The notes under the pieces: model-generated
Database searches by the model: none
Seen by the model: only the letters and a program-made list of their open reading frames with translations
Told to the model about the DNA's origin: nothing
Program-made: the position numbers and the translations under genes
Origin: Rotaria socialis
Lineage: Eukaryota > Rotifera > Eurotatoria > Philodinida > Philodinidae
Length of the DNA stretch: 64,000 nucleotides
Assembly: GCA_905331475.1 (NCBI GenBank)
Contig: CAJNYU010000474.1
Location: 124,001-188,000 of the forward strand
Reading direction: 5' to 3'
Part shown: in pieces, positions 12,677-24,905 of the stretch
Position numbering within the stretch: position 1 is the stretch's first letter
How the letters are laid out: the number at the start of each line of letters is the position of its first letter

Positions 12677-12976
12677 ATTAGATATATTGTATATTTCATT
12701 GACTATATGAATAAATGTTGTCATTCAATTGTCTATAAAATAAAATAAAATAAAACTAGTGAATTTCAATTGATCAATATTATTTTAGAACAAAGAATAT
12801 ACACTTCGTGCTAGAAAATAAAGATTAACCACTAAAAAGAAGACAACAACATAAAAGACAACAGCAAGAAAAGGAACGACAAAAGAAAAAAAAAGACGAA
12901 AAAACAGAGAATGTATAAACTCATTGAAATGGACGGATTGATTGACTTTTTTCCCTTTCTTGTTTAAAAGTTAGTC
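12677..12976. other. Convergent 3' region of DGCR6 and POU4
   Basis: Three hundred bases shared by two converging 3' ends, with several AATAAA-like motifs (for example the AAATAAAATAAAATAAAA stretch near 12737) on the plus strand. No further gene is seen. Confidence 0.5.
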
Positions 12977-14243
12977 TTATGACGATTGACCAGCAGCAAA
13001 GCGTAAACGTTTATTTTTTTGTCGTTGATTACAAAACCAAACTCGTACAACATTCTTTTTTAAATCAAGTTTATCGGCTATTTGTGCAATACGTTCACCA
13101 CTCGGCCTCTGTTGTTGAATAAAACATGATTCAAGAAAACGTTTTTCTTGCGCTGCAATTGATGTACGTTTTCGTTTTTTATCAATCAAACTTCCATTCG
13201 AATTAATATGTCCACTCATACCAATCATTGCTCCATTCATTTCATCTTTTTTTCTTTGTCTCATTTCTGCTTCGGCAAATTCTAACCAAGCTTGAAGAAC
13301 AGGTTTTAATGCGACCATATTATTATGTGATAACGTCAAAGATTCAAATCGACATATTGTTGATTGTGATAATGAACCAACACCAGGCATTTTTAATTTT
13401 GATAATTGTTGTCCGACATCAGCTTGTGTAACACCTAATTTAATCCGACGTTGTTTAAAACGTTCAGCAAATGATTCCAGTTCGCGTGGATCAACATCAA
13501 GTTCATGTGGTGGTACAAGACTGCCAATAACACTATGATGATGCATACCAACAACCATACTAGGTAAACCACCGACAGCAGCTACAGCATGATGATGAGC
13601 TGCAGCAGCATATTGTCGTTGATAAAATGGATGTAATTCTGAACTTAATTGACTATGATGATTATGTTGATTTTGATCAGATAGTAGATGAGATTCTATG
13701 GATGATGTACCAGGATAGATATTTCCTGATGACGATGCACTTGCTGCTGCTGAAGAACAAGCAAATGAAGATGGATAATAAAGTGATGATGATTCCGGTT
13801 TTGCAAATGCTTCAGCTTGACGAAGAAAATTATCATCAATCGTTGGACAAAATAAACTCTATTTGAAAACAAAATTATTCTAGCTTTTTTTCTTCTTCTT
13901 TCAATACATACATTAGCCTCAAGTTTGAAACTATCGCCAAAACAATTTGGTTTTGACCACTAGAACAAAAAACTTTTCTACATATTTCTTTTCCATAAAG
14001 AAAAATAAAATAAAAATATACCGGTGTACTTGGCATATATCGTCGGTTATTAGAATCACTTGTAGCAGCAGCTACAGCTGCAGCTCGATAAAAATTACTA
14101 GGTGAATATCGATTATTGTTATTTCCAATTGAATTTGAATTTGTTAAACCTATTGATGCATTTGAAAATGAATTTTTACCGGTTGCTGTTAATTCACCAG
14201 ATGATGTATTTGTATTCGTAAGCATTTTATTTATAATATTCAT
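12977..14243 (-). CDS. POU4: POU class 4 (Brn-3/unc-86) homeodomain transcription factor
   Basis: Nuclear DNA-binding protein; in other animals POU4 specifies sensory and other neurons. Two exons on the minus strand: 14022-14243 and 12977-13858, joined by a 163-base GTATAT...AAATAG intron, giving 367 residues. A Ser/Asn-rich and Ala/His-rich N-terminus contains a short block NFLRQAEAFAK, which I read as the POU-IV box. The POU-specific domain spans about residues 198-272 (PRELESFAERFKQRRIKLG ... GVGSLSQSTICRFESLTLSH). The homeodomain spans about 301-361, with KKRKRTSIAAQEKR at its start and the recognition helix VVRVWFCNQRQKNKR. FCNQRQ with Cys at position 50 is the POU hallmark, and the linker and class-specific residues fit class 4. 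The in-frame stop nine bases upstream of the first ATG supports the start. A long gene-free stretch lies upstream, as is common for developmental regulators. Confidence 0.95.
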
Positions 14244-14365
14244 TTGAATTAATCAATAATTTACTTGTCGGTTAATTTTTCATTATTATTATCAATGAAT
14301 CGAAATAATTCTTGGTAAACTTGAATGATTATATATCTTTGTTGATGTTGCTTTATGTATGTACT

Positions 14366-14394
14366 AAATAATAAATAAATAAATAAATAAATAA

Positions 14395-14436
<42 letters not shown>
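14366..14436. repeat. AAAT/AT microsatellite
   Basis: Tandem TAAA units grade into about 17 AT dinucleotides. Simple sequence repeat, likely length-variable. Comparable AT runs occur near 22588, 26082, 39008 and 49331. Confidence 0.9.
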
Positions 14437-14439
<3 letters not shown>

Positions 14440-17400
14440 GTTAAAAAGTAAAAGAAGAAACGCATTCAATCATAATAATTTATCAATATTCATTCATTCA
14501 TACATTCACTCACATCAGAGAAAGAAAGAGGAAGATATAATCAATGTGTTGAATATTTATTGTTGTTGGTCTTTGCACTACTGCAAATTTTCTTTTAGTC
14601 GTGATAGTGAAGGTATGAGCTTTTTTTTCTTCTTCTCTTATGTGTTACTGCTACTCGTTCCGTGAGTGATTAATGATAAATAAAAAATGAGAAAGAATTC
14701 TTTTTCTGTGATTAAATATGAGAGAAAGAAAAAAAAAGAGGAAAATTTACCTGCAACCAGAGAAGAAAAATTCTTCTATTGGTCAATTATATTTTCCATC
14801 TACCAATGAACAAAGAATAATATTCATACATCTGTCTGTCATCTTTAACAGTAGTAAGGAGAGAAGATTTCCCCAAGCGCAAGCGACACGCAAGACGACG
14901 ATCAGCTAGATGTACGTTCTCTATAATAAATGTTATCTTCTCTCTTGCTTTAATTCAATTGAATTCGATTCTTTTCGGTTTTCTTTTTGTTGTCGAGCAA
15001 TGAGATAGGTAATAGAAGTGGAGAAGAAAAAAAGAATGTTATAAATAAGTTAATACTCGTAAAAGCCCATTTAAACAAATGAACGGTGCACAATAAGCAT
15101 CATCAACTATTCACGGTATTTTCTATTCTTTTATGTTGCTTCTATCTGCATGTTAAATAAAGAACATGTGAACACAAAAGAAAGAGAAAAAAGAAAAACG
15201 ATATTTACATCTTTCATCAGGTTATTTTTACATCCAAAATTACCAAACAATAAAGATGACAAAAAAAATAATAATAATTTATTGAGTGGTGCGTATATTG
15301 AATTTATTAAAAATTATAAAAATAGAAGAAGACTTCTAATAATTATCTTATAAAAGATTAAAATATTAAGAATATTTTATTTCTACGAATAGTTCATTTC
15401 GAATATTATTCTACAAGTTAATCATTTTTCTTTTCAATTACATTTGATATGTACTCATCATTCATCTCTTTGATCTTATTTTCCTAGATACTACTTGTTG
15501 AGATGTAAGATTTCCGTTTCTCATTAACTCAAATACGATCCTTGTGTACTTGCCCTTAAGGCAATAACAAAACATAGACAGCCGCATAGGTGAGAAACAG
15601 AATCAATTTTTAATACATTGTTACGCATCAGATCGGAAGAGAAAAGGTGTATGTGTGTGTGTATTCTACGACTGATGATGTGTTTGCTTGAAGTAAACTA
15701 GTTTTCTACTGTTTTGTGTTTAAATGAGAAAATGAACAGATGGAATTTGTCTTTCTTTCTTTTCATGAAAACTACGGCTGATAATTGTGATCTCATTTCT
15801 GTTTTTTGTCTGTCGCAAATGAAAGTGAGGATGACGATGATGATAATGATAATGGCAGTCGTGGAGAGTGAAACACGCCCTACACGTTCATTCATGTTTG
15901 TCACGTCACGAATCCATTCAACACTAGTGTTGCTATGTCTATATGACAATGTACGTTTGTGAGAGTATTCTCAGATGACACTTGAGAGTATAACATACGA
16001 CTATTGCTTATCATAATTGTTCGGCCGTATTGATTACCACGATCTTTTTTTCTCTTTTTCCTTCCCTATGTGCTAGTGTTTCTGGTAACATTGTTCTTGT
16101 TATGATGAGACACATAAGGTTTAGTTATAGATCTTGTTGACATTCGGTGTTAGTTAGAAAACGAATCAAAAGATTGTGTCAATCATATTGTCGGCGAATA
16201 GCTTCAAGCAATGAAAAAGAAAAAGCAACAAAAAAAACAATTTTCTTTTCTCCGTATATCTTTACACATGTATTTATGACCAGATGGAAAGAGGAAAACA
16301 AACGAAAAAGTATTCACATCGATCAATTTACCTGTATTGCAATAGACTACAATGATGAGTCCCTCGATACTTTGTCTTCCTCGTTATTTTTTTTAATTTT
16401 GACGTGGTAGAAAAGAAGTAATGTATGCATACATTTCTCAAGAGAACATTAAAAAATATGGAGGGCGGAACTGGGTCACTCAATATTATATGTTGAACTG
16501 ATCGATTAGACGAGATAACAGATGGTAATCGATGGCGATGACGCACCTTACTTCCGCTTGTTTTTTGATCTGCTAAGTTACTCACGAGAAGAACAACAGT
16601 TATTATTTTGAGTAGAGTTGCTCTTTGTTTCTACGTTGGCCATCTGGTAGTTGTGAGACCACTTGTCGTGTCACGACATAGTCTTTTTCTTCTTTATTTT
16701 CATACAGAAAAGCTCGATTTATAAATACAATTGACGAGGAAAAGTTTCATTATACAAAGGCAGAAAGGAAAAGTGTTTTTAATAAATAATCAGACATAAT
16801 TCATCGATCAAATGCTTCTCCTTTAAATATTTGAACATAGAATAAACTAAAATATTCATTGCCTATCGTTTTAAATCTTCTTACGTTAGAAAAGAATTAA
16901 ACAATTAATTCTACTGTTCATGGATTCGATGTAGTTTTATTTTATTCAAGCAGTACATTTTTTTTTATCGATAGAAAAAGAATCTAAAATATTTCATATC
17001 ATCTAAGTTAAATAGTTGACTTCTTATGTGGTTTTCATGATGAATTACAATTTGAATTCTTTCTTCAATGAGTTATTTTGCATATGAAAAATAAAATTCA
17101 CCATCGTAAATGTTCCACAATGATATATCAATAACAAAATAAAATTTAGGAAAAAATTAATTATCTCTTAATATTAAAAATATTTCATTGATTCGTTTAC
17201 ATATCAGTAAACATAATATGAAAGAAGAAAAAACTGTGAATGTACAATGTTTTTAATTTGCATAACTAAGAAGCATTATGAACATAAATTGAACAAAACT
17301 TAATCTTACGCTCAATAACATCAGAGTTTCAGTACGCGTCAAGTTTTTGACCATTTTTAATTTTAATTCATATATTGAAAATAGAATAAATTCTTTGAAA

Positions 17401-17642
17401 ATGATAATGTAATTATAAAAAAATAGTTTATGTGTTTGCCCCAGAGAAACAATGCTTGATCATAAAATCACATGATAAAAAAATGACATAATCTAATTCT
17501 CTAAAGTTTTAATAGTCTTATTAGATATATCAAGTGTTTATTGCAACAAATTTTGATTCTTCCATCAGTTACCTAAATCATTTATTCTATATGTTTACCA
17601 TTGAATTAAATTAAAACTCACAATCTATTATATATTATAGAA

Positions 17643-17735
17643 GAATTTGCTAATGTAAGATGCAGACAGGAATTACTAGATGCAATAGTAATACTTAGTC
17701 AAGCAGCAAAAATATACAGATTCATGAAACAATAG
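17643..17735 (+). other. Exon-like fragment of unknown origin
   Basis: A pyrimidine-poor acceptor-like TATATTATAG is followed by a 30-codon open stretch whose translation (RCRQELLDAIVIL, then SQAAKIYRFMKQ) looks more like folded protein than its surroundings, ending in TAG. No partner exon is visible on either side. It may be a relic of a dead gene or chance; reported only because its composition stands out. Confidence 0.2.
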
Positions 17736-19614
17736 ACTATTTCATGAATGAAAAATTAGAATGAGATACAGTTCATTGCTCAATGAAAATAATTCAGTTG
17801 TAACTATGAATAAAGCAAATGATTAAATGTAAGAGAAACATAACAGCATCAAACACAATTAAGACTGTTATGGTATTAGAAGTGGGCCAGCTATTTACAA
17901 AAGTAAATTTATTTATATCTATTCAATCATCATCATCATCATGTATAATAAACTTTTCATAATTGTATCACATTATCTTAATTCATGTCACTTATTTTTG
18001 TTAATTTTCAGGGTCAATATATTTTTTTTATTAAGTAAGAAGAATTCAATTTTAGGCTTAGATAGCTTCAAATACGTAAGCATATAATCATATTAAATTT
18101 TAATTTTAAAAAGTTTAAATTCATAAATTATAGATAAAAAAAAATATTGTGAAACTATTGTCACATATAGTATACTGAATAATAGATTCGGACTAACCAA
18201 ATAATCATTTTTGAAAAAATAAATGATCAAATCAAGATTGAAGAAATATGTTTCAAAATAGATACGCATGGTTAATTCAAAAAACAGTCTTGAATCCGAC
18301 CAATTCATTAATAAATTTATCAGTAATAACAATAAATTTTTCGATCATATAGCGAGAACTCTTGTATTTTTATCGTAGCCAATTTAAATTGTTACAGATC
18401 CACGACGAAAATTTTTTGCATAAACCACTGTGCTTATTAATTTAATCTATTCAATATACACTTTTTCTCTACTTTTTTTGTTACACGATTTTACAGTTTG
18501 CTTGTTATAAATTTTTAATGCAGAGAACTTTTCAATATCATTCAAATACAATCTGAGAAATATTTGTAATGTGTGATATCATCAGTATTGCTAATGTGAT
18601 ATAAAAGTTTTTGTTTTGCTTCTACCAATACGGCAGGAAAACTTTGTTTCCTAGTAGTTTCTTCCAACATAAGATGGTTAATAAAGCGAATAGAATTCGT
18701 TTTTTCTTTCTTTCTAAAACATAATAGGTAAATAATATTAGTCATTGCAAAGACGATGAAGGAAGTAAAGAAATATATTTTTGCCATGACACAAATATAT
18801 GCTTCATTCGAAGTTGTCTTAATGGTAAATTCAAAACAAAATTACAATCAGGTAATTGCATGAAATGAGTAAAACTACTTGCTATACAGAAATGTGACAA
18901 AAAAAGAGCAAAAAAATTTAGTGTCAAGAGTCCATTCGAATTTCTCTCGCATATCGATCTAGATTTTAGAAATAGCAAAAAGCACGTGTAATATCGCCAT
19001 AAAAGAAGAACTATCATTTTCTCTTCACAATTGTTGTTTCCGCTAAGAAGAATAAGACAACGACGAGCTAGATTTTCTTTTTCGCGTGTTGTTAATTCAT
19101 TCGTATCAAAAGAAAATATGACACTATAATAACGGTTTTAGGCGTCGAATAGTCAGAGGATATGCTATGTGCTAAATTACAACGTGAAGGACCTGATTGG
19201 CCTGATTTCACTCATTACTTTACAATCAACATAGAAGACTTGCAATTGCATGTTGTTGATGCCGATAGGGTTAATACCTACTATCATGATGTCAGCACAC
19301 GGCATTGCTACATCATTGCATCTGAAATCTAATTCGACACTATGAACAGTGACAATATGGGTTCTCCATCGAGACCATTGTCTATAGTAGAAAAAAGTAA
19401 TTATTAGTAGTAGTGTGTATAAAGAAATAAGAAATAATTCGGGCAAACATTCTATTTTTTTCATTTCTTTTCTATTATCTTGTGTCAATATACTCGAAAA
19501 TTCAAGTAAAAAAAGTCAGCTGCCCTATTCATCTTATAATCGTTTTAGAAGAAAAAATTTAAAAAAAAACTGTATAATATCATAGTTATCAATTTATTTA
19601 TATATACTTTATTT

Positions 19615-19983
19615 ATGGAAACCTGCGAATTCTTATACATCAGTGCTACTGATTCAATGCCCAAACGTGCAGTAGGCATGAAAAGATCATGGGAAGAACT
19701 AAAAAAGGAGCTAGATCGTACTGGTTCAGGTTATCCAGGTGCCGTCTACTTTAAAACTATAAGTGCTCAAGGACCACAATTATTTGCTGTAGTCAACAAT
19801 GATTCAGTTTTCTATAATGATCAGGGGAAATGGCATCGATATATAACGGCATGCAATATTCAATTCGGGCGAATGGAATTCAACAGTTCAAATCCAGATC
19901 GTTCCAAAAGCGAAGATACAATCAGCCAATTAGAAACAAATGAACCAGACTGGGTTTTTATATCTCACAATGGACAAGAGTAA
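19615..19983 (+). CDS. Hypothetical protein, 122 residues, single exon
   Basis: I do not recognise this protein. It begins METCEFLYISATDS, has a mixed composition without low complexity, and contains a hydrophobic/aromatic core around residues 40-85 (GYPGAVYFKTISAQ and QLFAVVNNDSVFYNDQGKW, then HRYITACNIQFGRMEF), with an acidic, Ser-rich tail. There is no signal peptide or membrane helix. The alternation of beta-like segments resembles a small beta domain, but no family can be named. An AATAAA signal lies at 20010-20015, 27 bases after the stop, and codon use looks like that of neighbouring genes; both support a real gene. The ATG is the first codon after an AT-rich leader. It could also be the last exon of a longer gene, since no clear acceptor lies upstream. 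Confidence 0.5.
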   Translation: METCEFLYISATDSMPKRAVGMKRSWEELKKELDRTGSGYPGAVYFKTISAQGPQLFAVVNNDSVFYNDQGKWHRYITACNIQFGRMEFNSSNPDRSKSEDTISQLETNEPDWVFISHNGQE

Positions 19984-20581
19984 AATAGAATCATTCTTAC
20001 TTTTGAATCAATAAACAAAATGAGATTATTATTATTCAATTGACAGAATATCATAGACAATCCTATCTAAAAGAGGAACATATTCAATTAGAACATGATC
20101 GTAGTAATCATGCTTGAAAGCTTCAGCATATTGTAAATGTAGAAAATATCCAAGATTTTTATAAATCTACGCATCAAATGTAACACCTATGTTTTGTATA
20201 GCATGATATTGAACATTCATTATCTTCTAATTGTCATTCAAGAAGAAAACAATGAAGTTTATTGTAATAGACGTCATATACCTCTTTCTTTATCGTAAAC
20301 TATTAATTTGTGTCTTTTAATATCAACTCTGACATTTCTTTTTGTTGTATATATGTTTAGGAATTGTTAATTGCTGTATCACTTGATGAAACGTAAAACA
20401 AACTTAAAAAAAATGATCAGTGGGATATATTTTTATGAAAGTAAGCAATATATTGGTCGATAGAAATAAATCAAATCAGCTGTCGTGCTTCGTATCGATT
20501 TTTAGAAAAGATTGACAGTCTTGAAAAATGAAGTGATAGAAAAAGTACTTGAAATTCTTTACAAGTATATCGCCCATCATT

Positions 20582-20930
20582 ACTCAGGACAATGATTCCT
20601 GAAGCAGTATTCCGTGAATTTCCGGCGAAAACCTACAAGAAACTCGCTGTTTCCGACCGGAACCCACCGGGAATTGCCCGGAATTCGATGCAGGAATCCG
20701 GAAACTGTATCCGGCTACCAACTGTGACAGGTTCCTGTCGATTCCGACTGGAACCGGATCCTTTCACCGGAATACTGCTTCCATGAAATCTCCGGAATAC
20801 CACAGAACCGGCCGTTTCCGGGACCGGAATGTTCGACCTGGGTGATTTCATTTGATCTTACAAGATCATATAAGATCAGAGATACGATCATAGAAGATCT
20901 TACTGTCTGATTGTTTGACCTGGGCGAGTA
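20582..20930. repeat. Interspersed repeat with CCGG-rich and AAGATC-rich blocks
   Basis: A compositional island. The left block (20592-20835) is built of variants of CCGGAA/TTCCGG in both orientations. Then follows GACCTGGGTGA (20835-20845), a short AAGATC/GATCTT block, and a second GACCTGGGCGAG (20917-20928). The left end reads ACTCAGGAC. Related termini and the same two internal block types recur at about 30185, 60619 and 63664, so this is a dispersed non-autonomous element family. The frames on both strands here (20592-20786, 20633-20851) arise from the repeated units and are not genes. Confidence 0.6.
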
Positions 20931-23816
20931 TAGTGAATACTGTTGTGTATTGGAAAAAAGATATTGTTACGATGAAAGGTTTTTCTTGAATCGATCTTTG
21001 CTTAACTGTATGAGTGGAAAGCGGCAAACTTAACTATGATGTTCAATATAAACATTGTTAATTCTATGTCGTCCATAGAGTGTGCTTGGAGCAAAACTTA
21101 ATTGATCATTTCGAGACATTCTGTTTTTTGGAATCTATCTAGTGAAAAAGATTCACTATGCTGATATCATTAAAATCTGATTTTATATTCATGTATGTTT
21201 CACAATTTTAGTTTTTTTCAATTAAACGCTGCAATTTTTTCATAGAAAGAAATGAAAATTTGAAGAAATTATGATTTTCCATTGGGGAACATTTTTTTCT
21301 TCTAGAATTTTCCGAACGTCAAAACTCATAATAATTAAGATCAAAAAGGAAAATAGAGAATGATGAATGTCTAACATTTTTATGAGAAATGGTTTGTTGC
21401 ATATAATTTTGAGCATAGATGTGTGCGGATGTGGGTTCATTTACATGTGAAAAGATCACCCACATCCATCAACACCAGATACCGGAAATGGAACCGGTAC
21501 CGGTCGTCAAAAATCCAGACAGATCCCATCTGTGCCAGCTAGTTTTGATACTTTATGACAAATATCGTCTTATCAACCTGGATGGACTAACAATAATGAT
21601 GGCTATTGAAAGAGTTATCGAGTTAGTAATGGTGGATATAATTGATTTCCAAAAGAAAGTTGATCTTATTATTATTAAAACTAACTTTTTTATATCTTTT
21701 GTTTTGTTTCTATATTTTGACTTGTTTTGTAATTTCTGTTAAAAACAATTTTTTGATAAGCAATTGATATTATTGATAAAAAAAATACCATCTGATTGAA
21801 TTTATAGCAGTGAACATCAATCACAGATCAATTCATTTTTGTGATGCTTAACGACTTTCTTATATTCCGTAGAATATGAGTTTTTAGTAAGGTTTTATTT
21901 CAATGAAAGGTTATGTTTTTATTCAAAGTAGAATTTTATTCATAATTGTTTCCTAATGTTAATGAATTCGATTTGAAATATTATTTCGATAAACCATGGC
22001 TTTTATTTTAATTGAATATTCCTATACTATTCTGATTCTTCATCATAACCTGTATACATTTATATGTTCTATGCAAGATTGGAATTCTGATTCTAATTCG
22101 CTGTAAAAGCAGCGTTCTTGCTAATTGGAATGTTAAATATATCATTCAATATTGTGAGCGAGGATGAGAGCTGTATCTGAAGTGTACAAATAACGGAACT
22201 ACAGTCCTGTCTGAAAAAATGTTAGTCAAAATTAATATTTCAACTTTGCCTAGACATAAATCGAACTGCAACAATGCCTAGACGAATTCGCAATTTGTCT
22301 ATATTGCAATTTTTTCGACACGATATATATGTATATGTTATGCACAAAATTGGAATTGCAGAGTAGTATGGTAATTTACAAAAAAGAATAAAACAGAAAT
22401 GAACATACGAAAACAAACTAGACTGCAAAGTAGACATACTCCAAATATCTTTCACACAGATCTAGTCTGATATAAATGAAATACAAGCACGAAATTTCAC
22501 TCATTTATCATTAAATATTCTTATTATCCTCTTCCATCTACTTATCATAAAATTGTCACGTAGAGGTCACCTCTACTTAGTTAACAATATATATATATAT
22601 ATATGTATTATGTAGCTTCTACTATGGTTTGTTATTCTCTTTTCTCTTAATCTGTCTTTTTATTATGTTACATGTATCTTACTCAAATGTGACACATAAG
22701 CATCTATTACATCTCCTTTTTTCTTTTTATTCTTTCGTACATATATTTGTGAACCTATCTTGGCACCATAAAGTAAATATAAAAAAAAAGAGTAGTATTG
22801 TAATTTCGCCTATAACATATACCGCATGATTCACTTATTTTTGCTCATTTTCTTCAATTTGCTGTATTTCCACAAAACTTCAGAAGGTTTTGGTTTCTAT
22901 ATTCTCAGATAGAGCATCGGTTACTCTATATAAATGTATAATTTTCCTTCGATTTGTTTCATATCTTGATGAAGAAAATCAATAAATTCCCAGAAGAAGA
23001 TTTAAAAAATGCTTTTTTATTGTGAAATTTAGAAATATTTTCTTTAAGTAATTTGAGCAATTGCAATGAATTGGAGGAATAAATATCTTTTGCTTTGATA
23101 CAGCTAGTTAGAGAATTCAGTTCTCTATCAAAGTATTCTTTGTCAGCCAGCCTCTTTTCCAGTTTCACTGAAAATTTAGTGAATTTCTGATAAAATGTTT
23201 TCGTAAAAGTTCAGTTATTTAGTTTTGTGAGGCACCTTTTAGTCGACTAACTACTTCAAACTTTTCTATTAAGAAACAGTCAGATAAAGAAAAAATGTCT
23301 CTATTGATTCATGCAATTTTGGCCTGGTCTAGTTAGAAAGCTTTATAAGTAAACTCGACGTTGTACGATTAGCATTGAAAATTTAGTGCTGCAAACATGT
23401 ACAAATTCCAACAGTGATATTGAATTTTCTTCTCAAAATCAAAACAGTCTCATTCATTACTTTGTGTAACTTTGAGTTTGCCGTATTACTGTTACTTCGA
23501 ACTAAAGCAATTTTCGCAAGAATTGAATTTTGTTCAAGTGAAGTATGTTTGCGCAAAAGTTCTATTTACTTAGTTTCGGAAATTTTCTGATTTTTTTATC
23601 AAAATATAAAATAAACCAAAAGAAAACTATAAAGTCGGGTAGAGTAATAAATGCTTTATCTTATCATCTAGAAATCATAAACGTCTGAATTCTTGTAGAA
23701 ATATGGCAAATTGAAGAAAGTGAGTAAAAATAAGTGAATCACGCTGTATATATATATATGAATAGTTGAACAATACTTTGCTCGTATTATTAACGATTTT
23801 TCTATTCCAAACAAAT
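20931..23816. other. Non-coding stretch
   Basis: About 2.9 kb of AT-rich sequence. Short hydrophobic open frames (for example 21419-21742) have no family character and I treat them as chance. An AT dinucleotide tract lies near 22588-22604. Nothing else is supported. Confidence 0.45.
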
Positions 23817-24175
23817 ATGAATCGTTCGATAGTTAATATTATGAATCTACCGGAGCACATAATTCTTATTATTTGGAATAAATTGAATAAAGTTAACGCA
23901 GTTTATTCATTTTTAAATGTTAATAGAAGATTCGATAAACTAATACGTGATAAGGTTTATACTCGTTCTATTGAATTGCTAAAAACAAATTGTGAAGAAG
24001 AAGGCAATTGTTCAGTATCTGATCAATATTAGGTCGATTTTATTTGGATATATTACTGCAAATACACTATATTGTTAAACAACTCATTCTTGAAGCATTT
24101 TATATGAAACGGATTCTTTACGCTGGTGATTATCCTAGATTATATAAACTTACTCTTATCAATCTCACGCAGTAG
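23817..24175 (+). pseudogene. F-box protein pseudogene (truncated, frameshifted)
   Basis: From the ATG at 23817 the frame gives an F-box-like start: IMNLPEHIILIIWNKL, NAVYSFLNVNRRFDKLI, then RDKVYTRSIELL. This is the pattern I know from the very large F-box families of bdelloid rotifers. It stops at TAG near 24030. Past that stop, a different frame continues the family's next section (FYLDILLQIHYIVKQLILEA and RILYAGDYPRLYKLTLINL) up to TAG at 24173-24175. So the gene has a frameshift plus a stop and lacks its long LRR-like C-terminal part. An intact protein would be a substrate adaptor for an SCF ubiquitin ligase. Family assignment rests on memory of similar proteins. Confidence 0.65.
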
Positions 24176-24516
24176 TTAGCAATGCGAGCTTTGGCAGTTA
24201 GAAAATATTTTTCTTTATAAACAATATCCTATAAATAAGACATACAACAAAGCTAAATGAATAGAATATATGCTAATAGTTATTGGCTGATTTTTCACCA
24301 ATTTTGTTCACTATAAATATCGCTATAATGACGATATGAGCTTCATTGTAAAACACAATTTATATATATCAAGAATCAGTTTATGATATGAAAAGCTTAA
24401 AAACACGAATGGGGTACGAGATGGCAAAATGGGGTACACTTGGCAGCCCTGACTCATGTACACTCAGCCACGTATAATCAATCACGTACCAAATAACAAC
24501 TTATTTTTTATGCTCT

Positions 24517-24905
24517 TTAAAAAATTAAAAAGATCATTTTGCTTCTTTCATTTGAATGAAGATTTGTATACAGAAAACAATTTTCATCAATTATATTGAT
24601 ATTATCGATTAATCGAGTATTTTCACCAATACAATAATACATCACATCGCTTTCAGTATAGTAAATATTACCGTTATCCTCTGGAGTGTCATCATCAGCA
24701 TTTGGAGTCTCAGGATCAATGCACGGAAGAAAAACAGGTGATTGATTTATTTCAAAAGAGAAAAATGAAGACGATAAAGTAGACTTCGAAGAAACTAACT
24801 CAAAATCTTGATGATGTAAATGAAATTCTCGTGATTTTTCTATTTTACCAGAAGCTGTCTCTCTTATTTGGTCAATCCATGAGCATCATCTAGATTAATT
24901 CTCAT
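24517..24905 (-). pseudogene. Broken coding relic of unknown family
   Basis: On the minus strand, an acceptor-like TTTCATGTAG at about 24906-24915 is followed by ATG and MRINLDDAHGLTK, then a stop. One base over, the frame continues smoothly as DQIRETASGKIEKSREFHL and onward for about 115 codons (SPVFLPCIDPETPNADDDTP and MYYCIGENTRLIDNI are typical pieces) to TAA at 24517. The composition is non-repetitive and protein-like. The overlap of the two frames around 24865 suggests a single-base indel. I cannot name the family. It may be the last exon of a dead gene, or a live one if the shift hides a splice site. Confidence 0.4.

Larger units (their letters stand above)
14244..19614. other. Long non-coding region upstream of POU4
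   Basis: About 5.4 kb without a gene I can support. It holds an AAAT/AT microsatellite (about 14367-14435), purine-rich and pyrimidine-rich tracts, and scattered open frames of low-complexity composition that cross each other on both strands. It probably contains the POU4 promoter, 5'UTR and regulatory elements, but no specific site can be named from this sequence alone. Confidence 0.5.

Noticed and set aside
12977-13558. POU gene taken as starting at the Met at 13558
   Set aside because: The frame continues 100 codons upstream to a good acceptor and a further exon that contains a POU-IV-box-like segment, so this Met is internal.
15698-15962. Overlapping plus and minus frames of about 82 codons
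   Set aside because: They share the same bases, have skewed composition and match nothing.
19177-19520. Minus-strand frame of about 110 codons with one hydrophobic segment
   Set aside because: No in-frame ATG near the start, no family, no partner exon. Segments such as WSRWRTHIVTVHS look protein-like, but support is too thin to list.
20592-20851. Plus and minus frames inside the CCGG-rich repeat
   Set aside because: Translations of repeated TTCCGG/CCGGAA words, not genes.
21419-21742. 107-codon plus-strand frame
   Set aside because: Hydrophobic tail from T-rich sequence, no motif, no splice partner.
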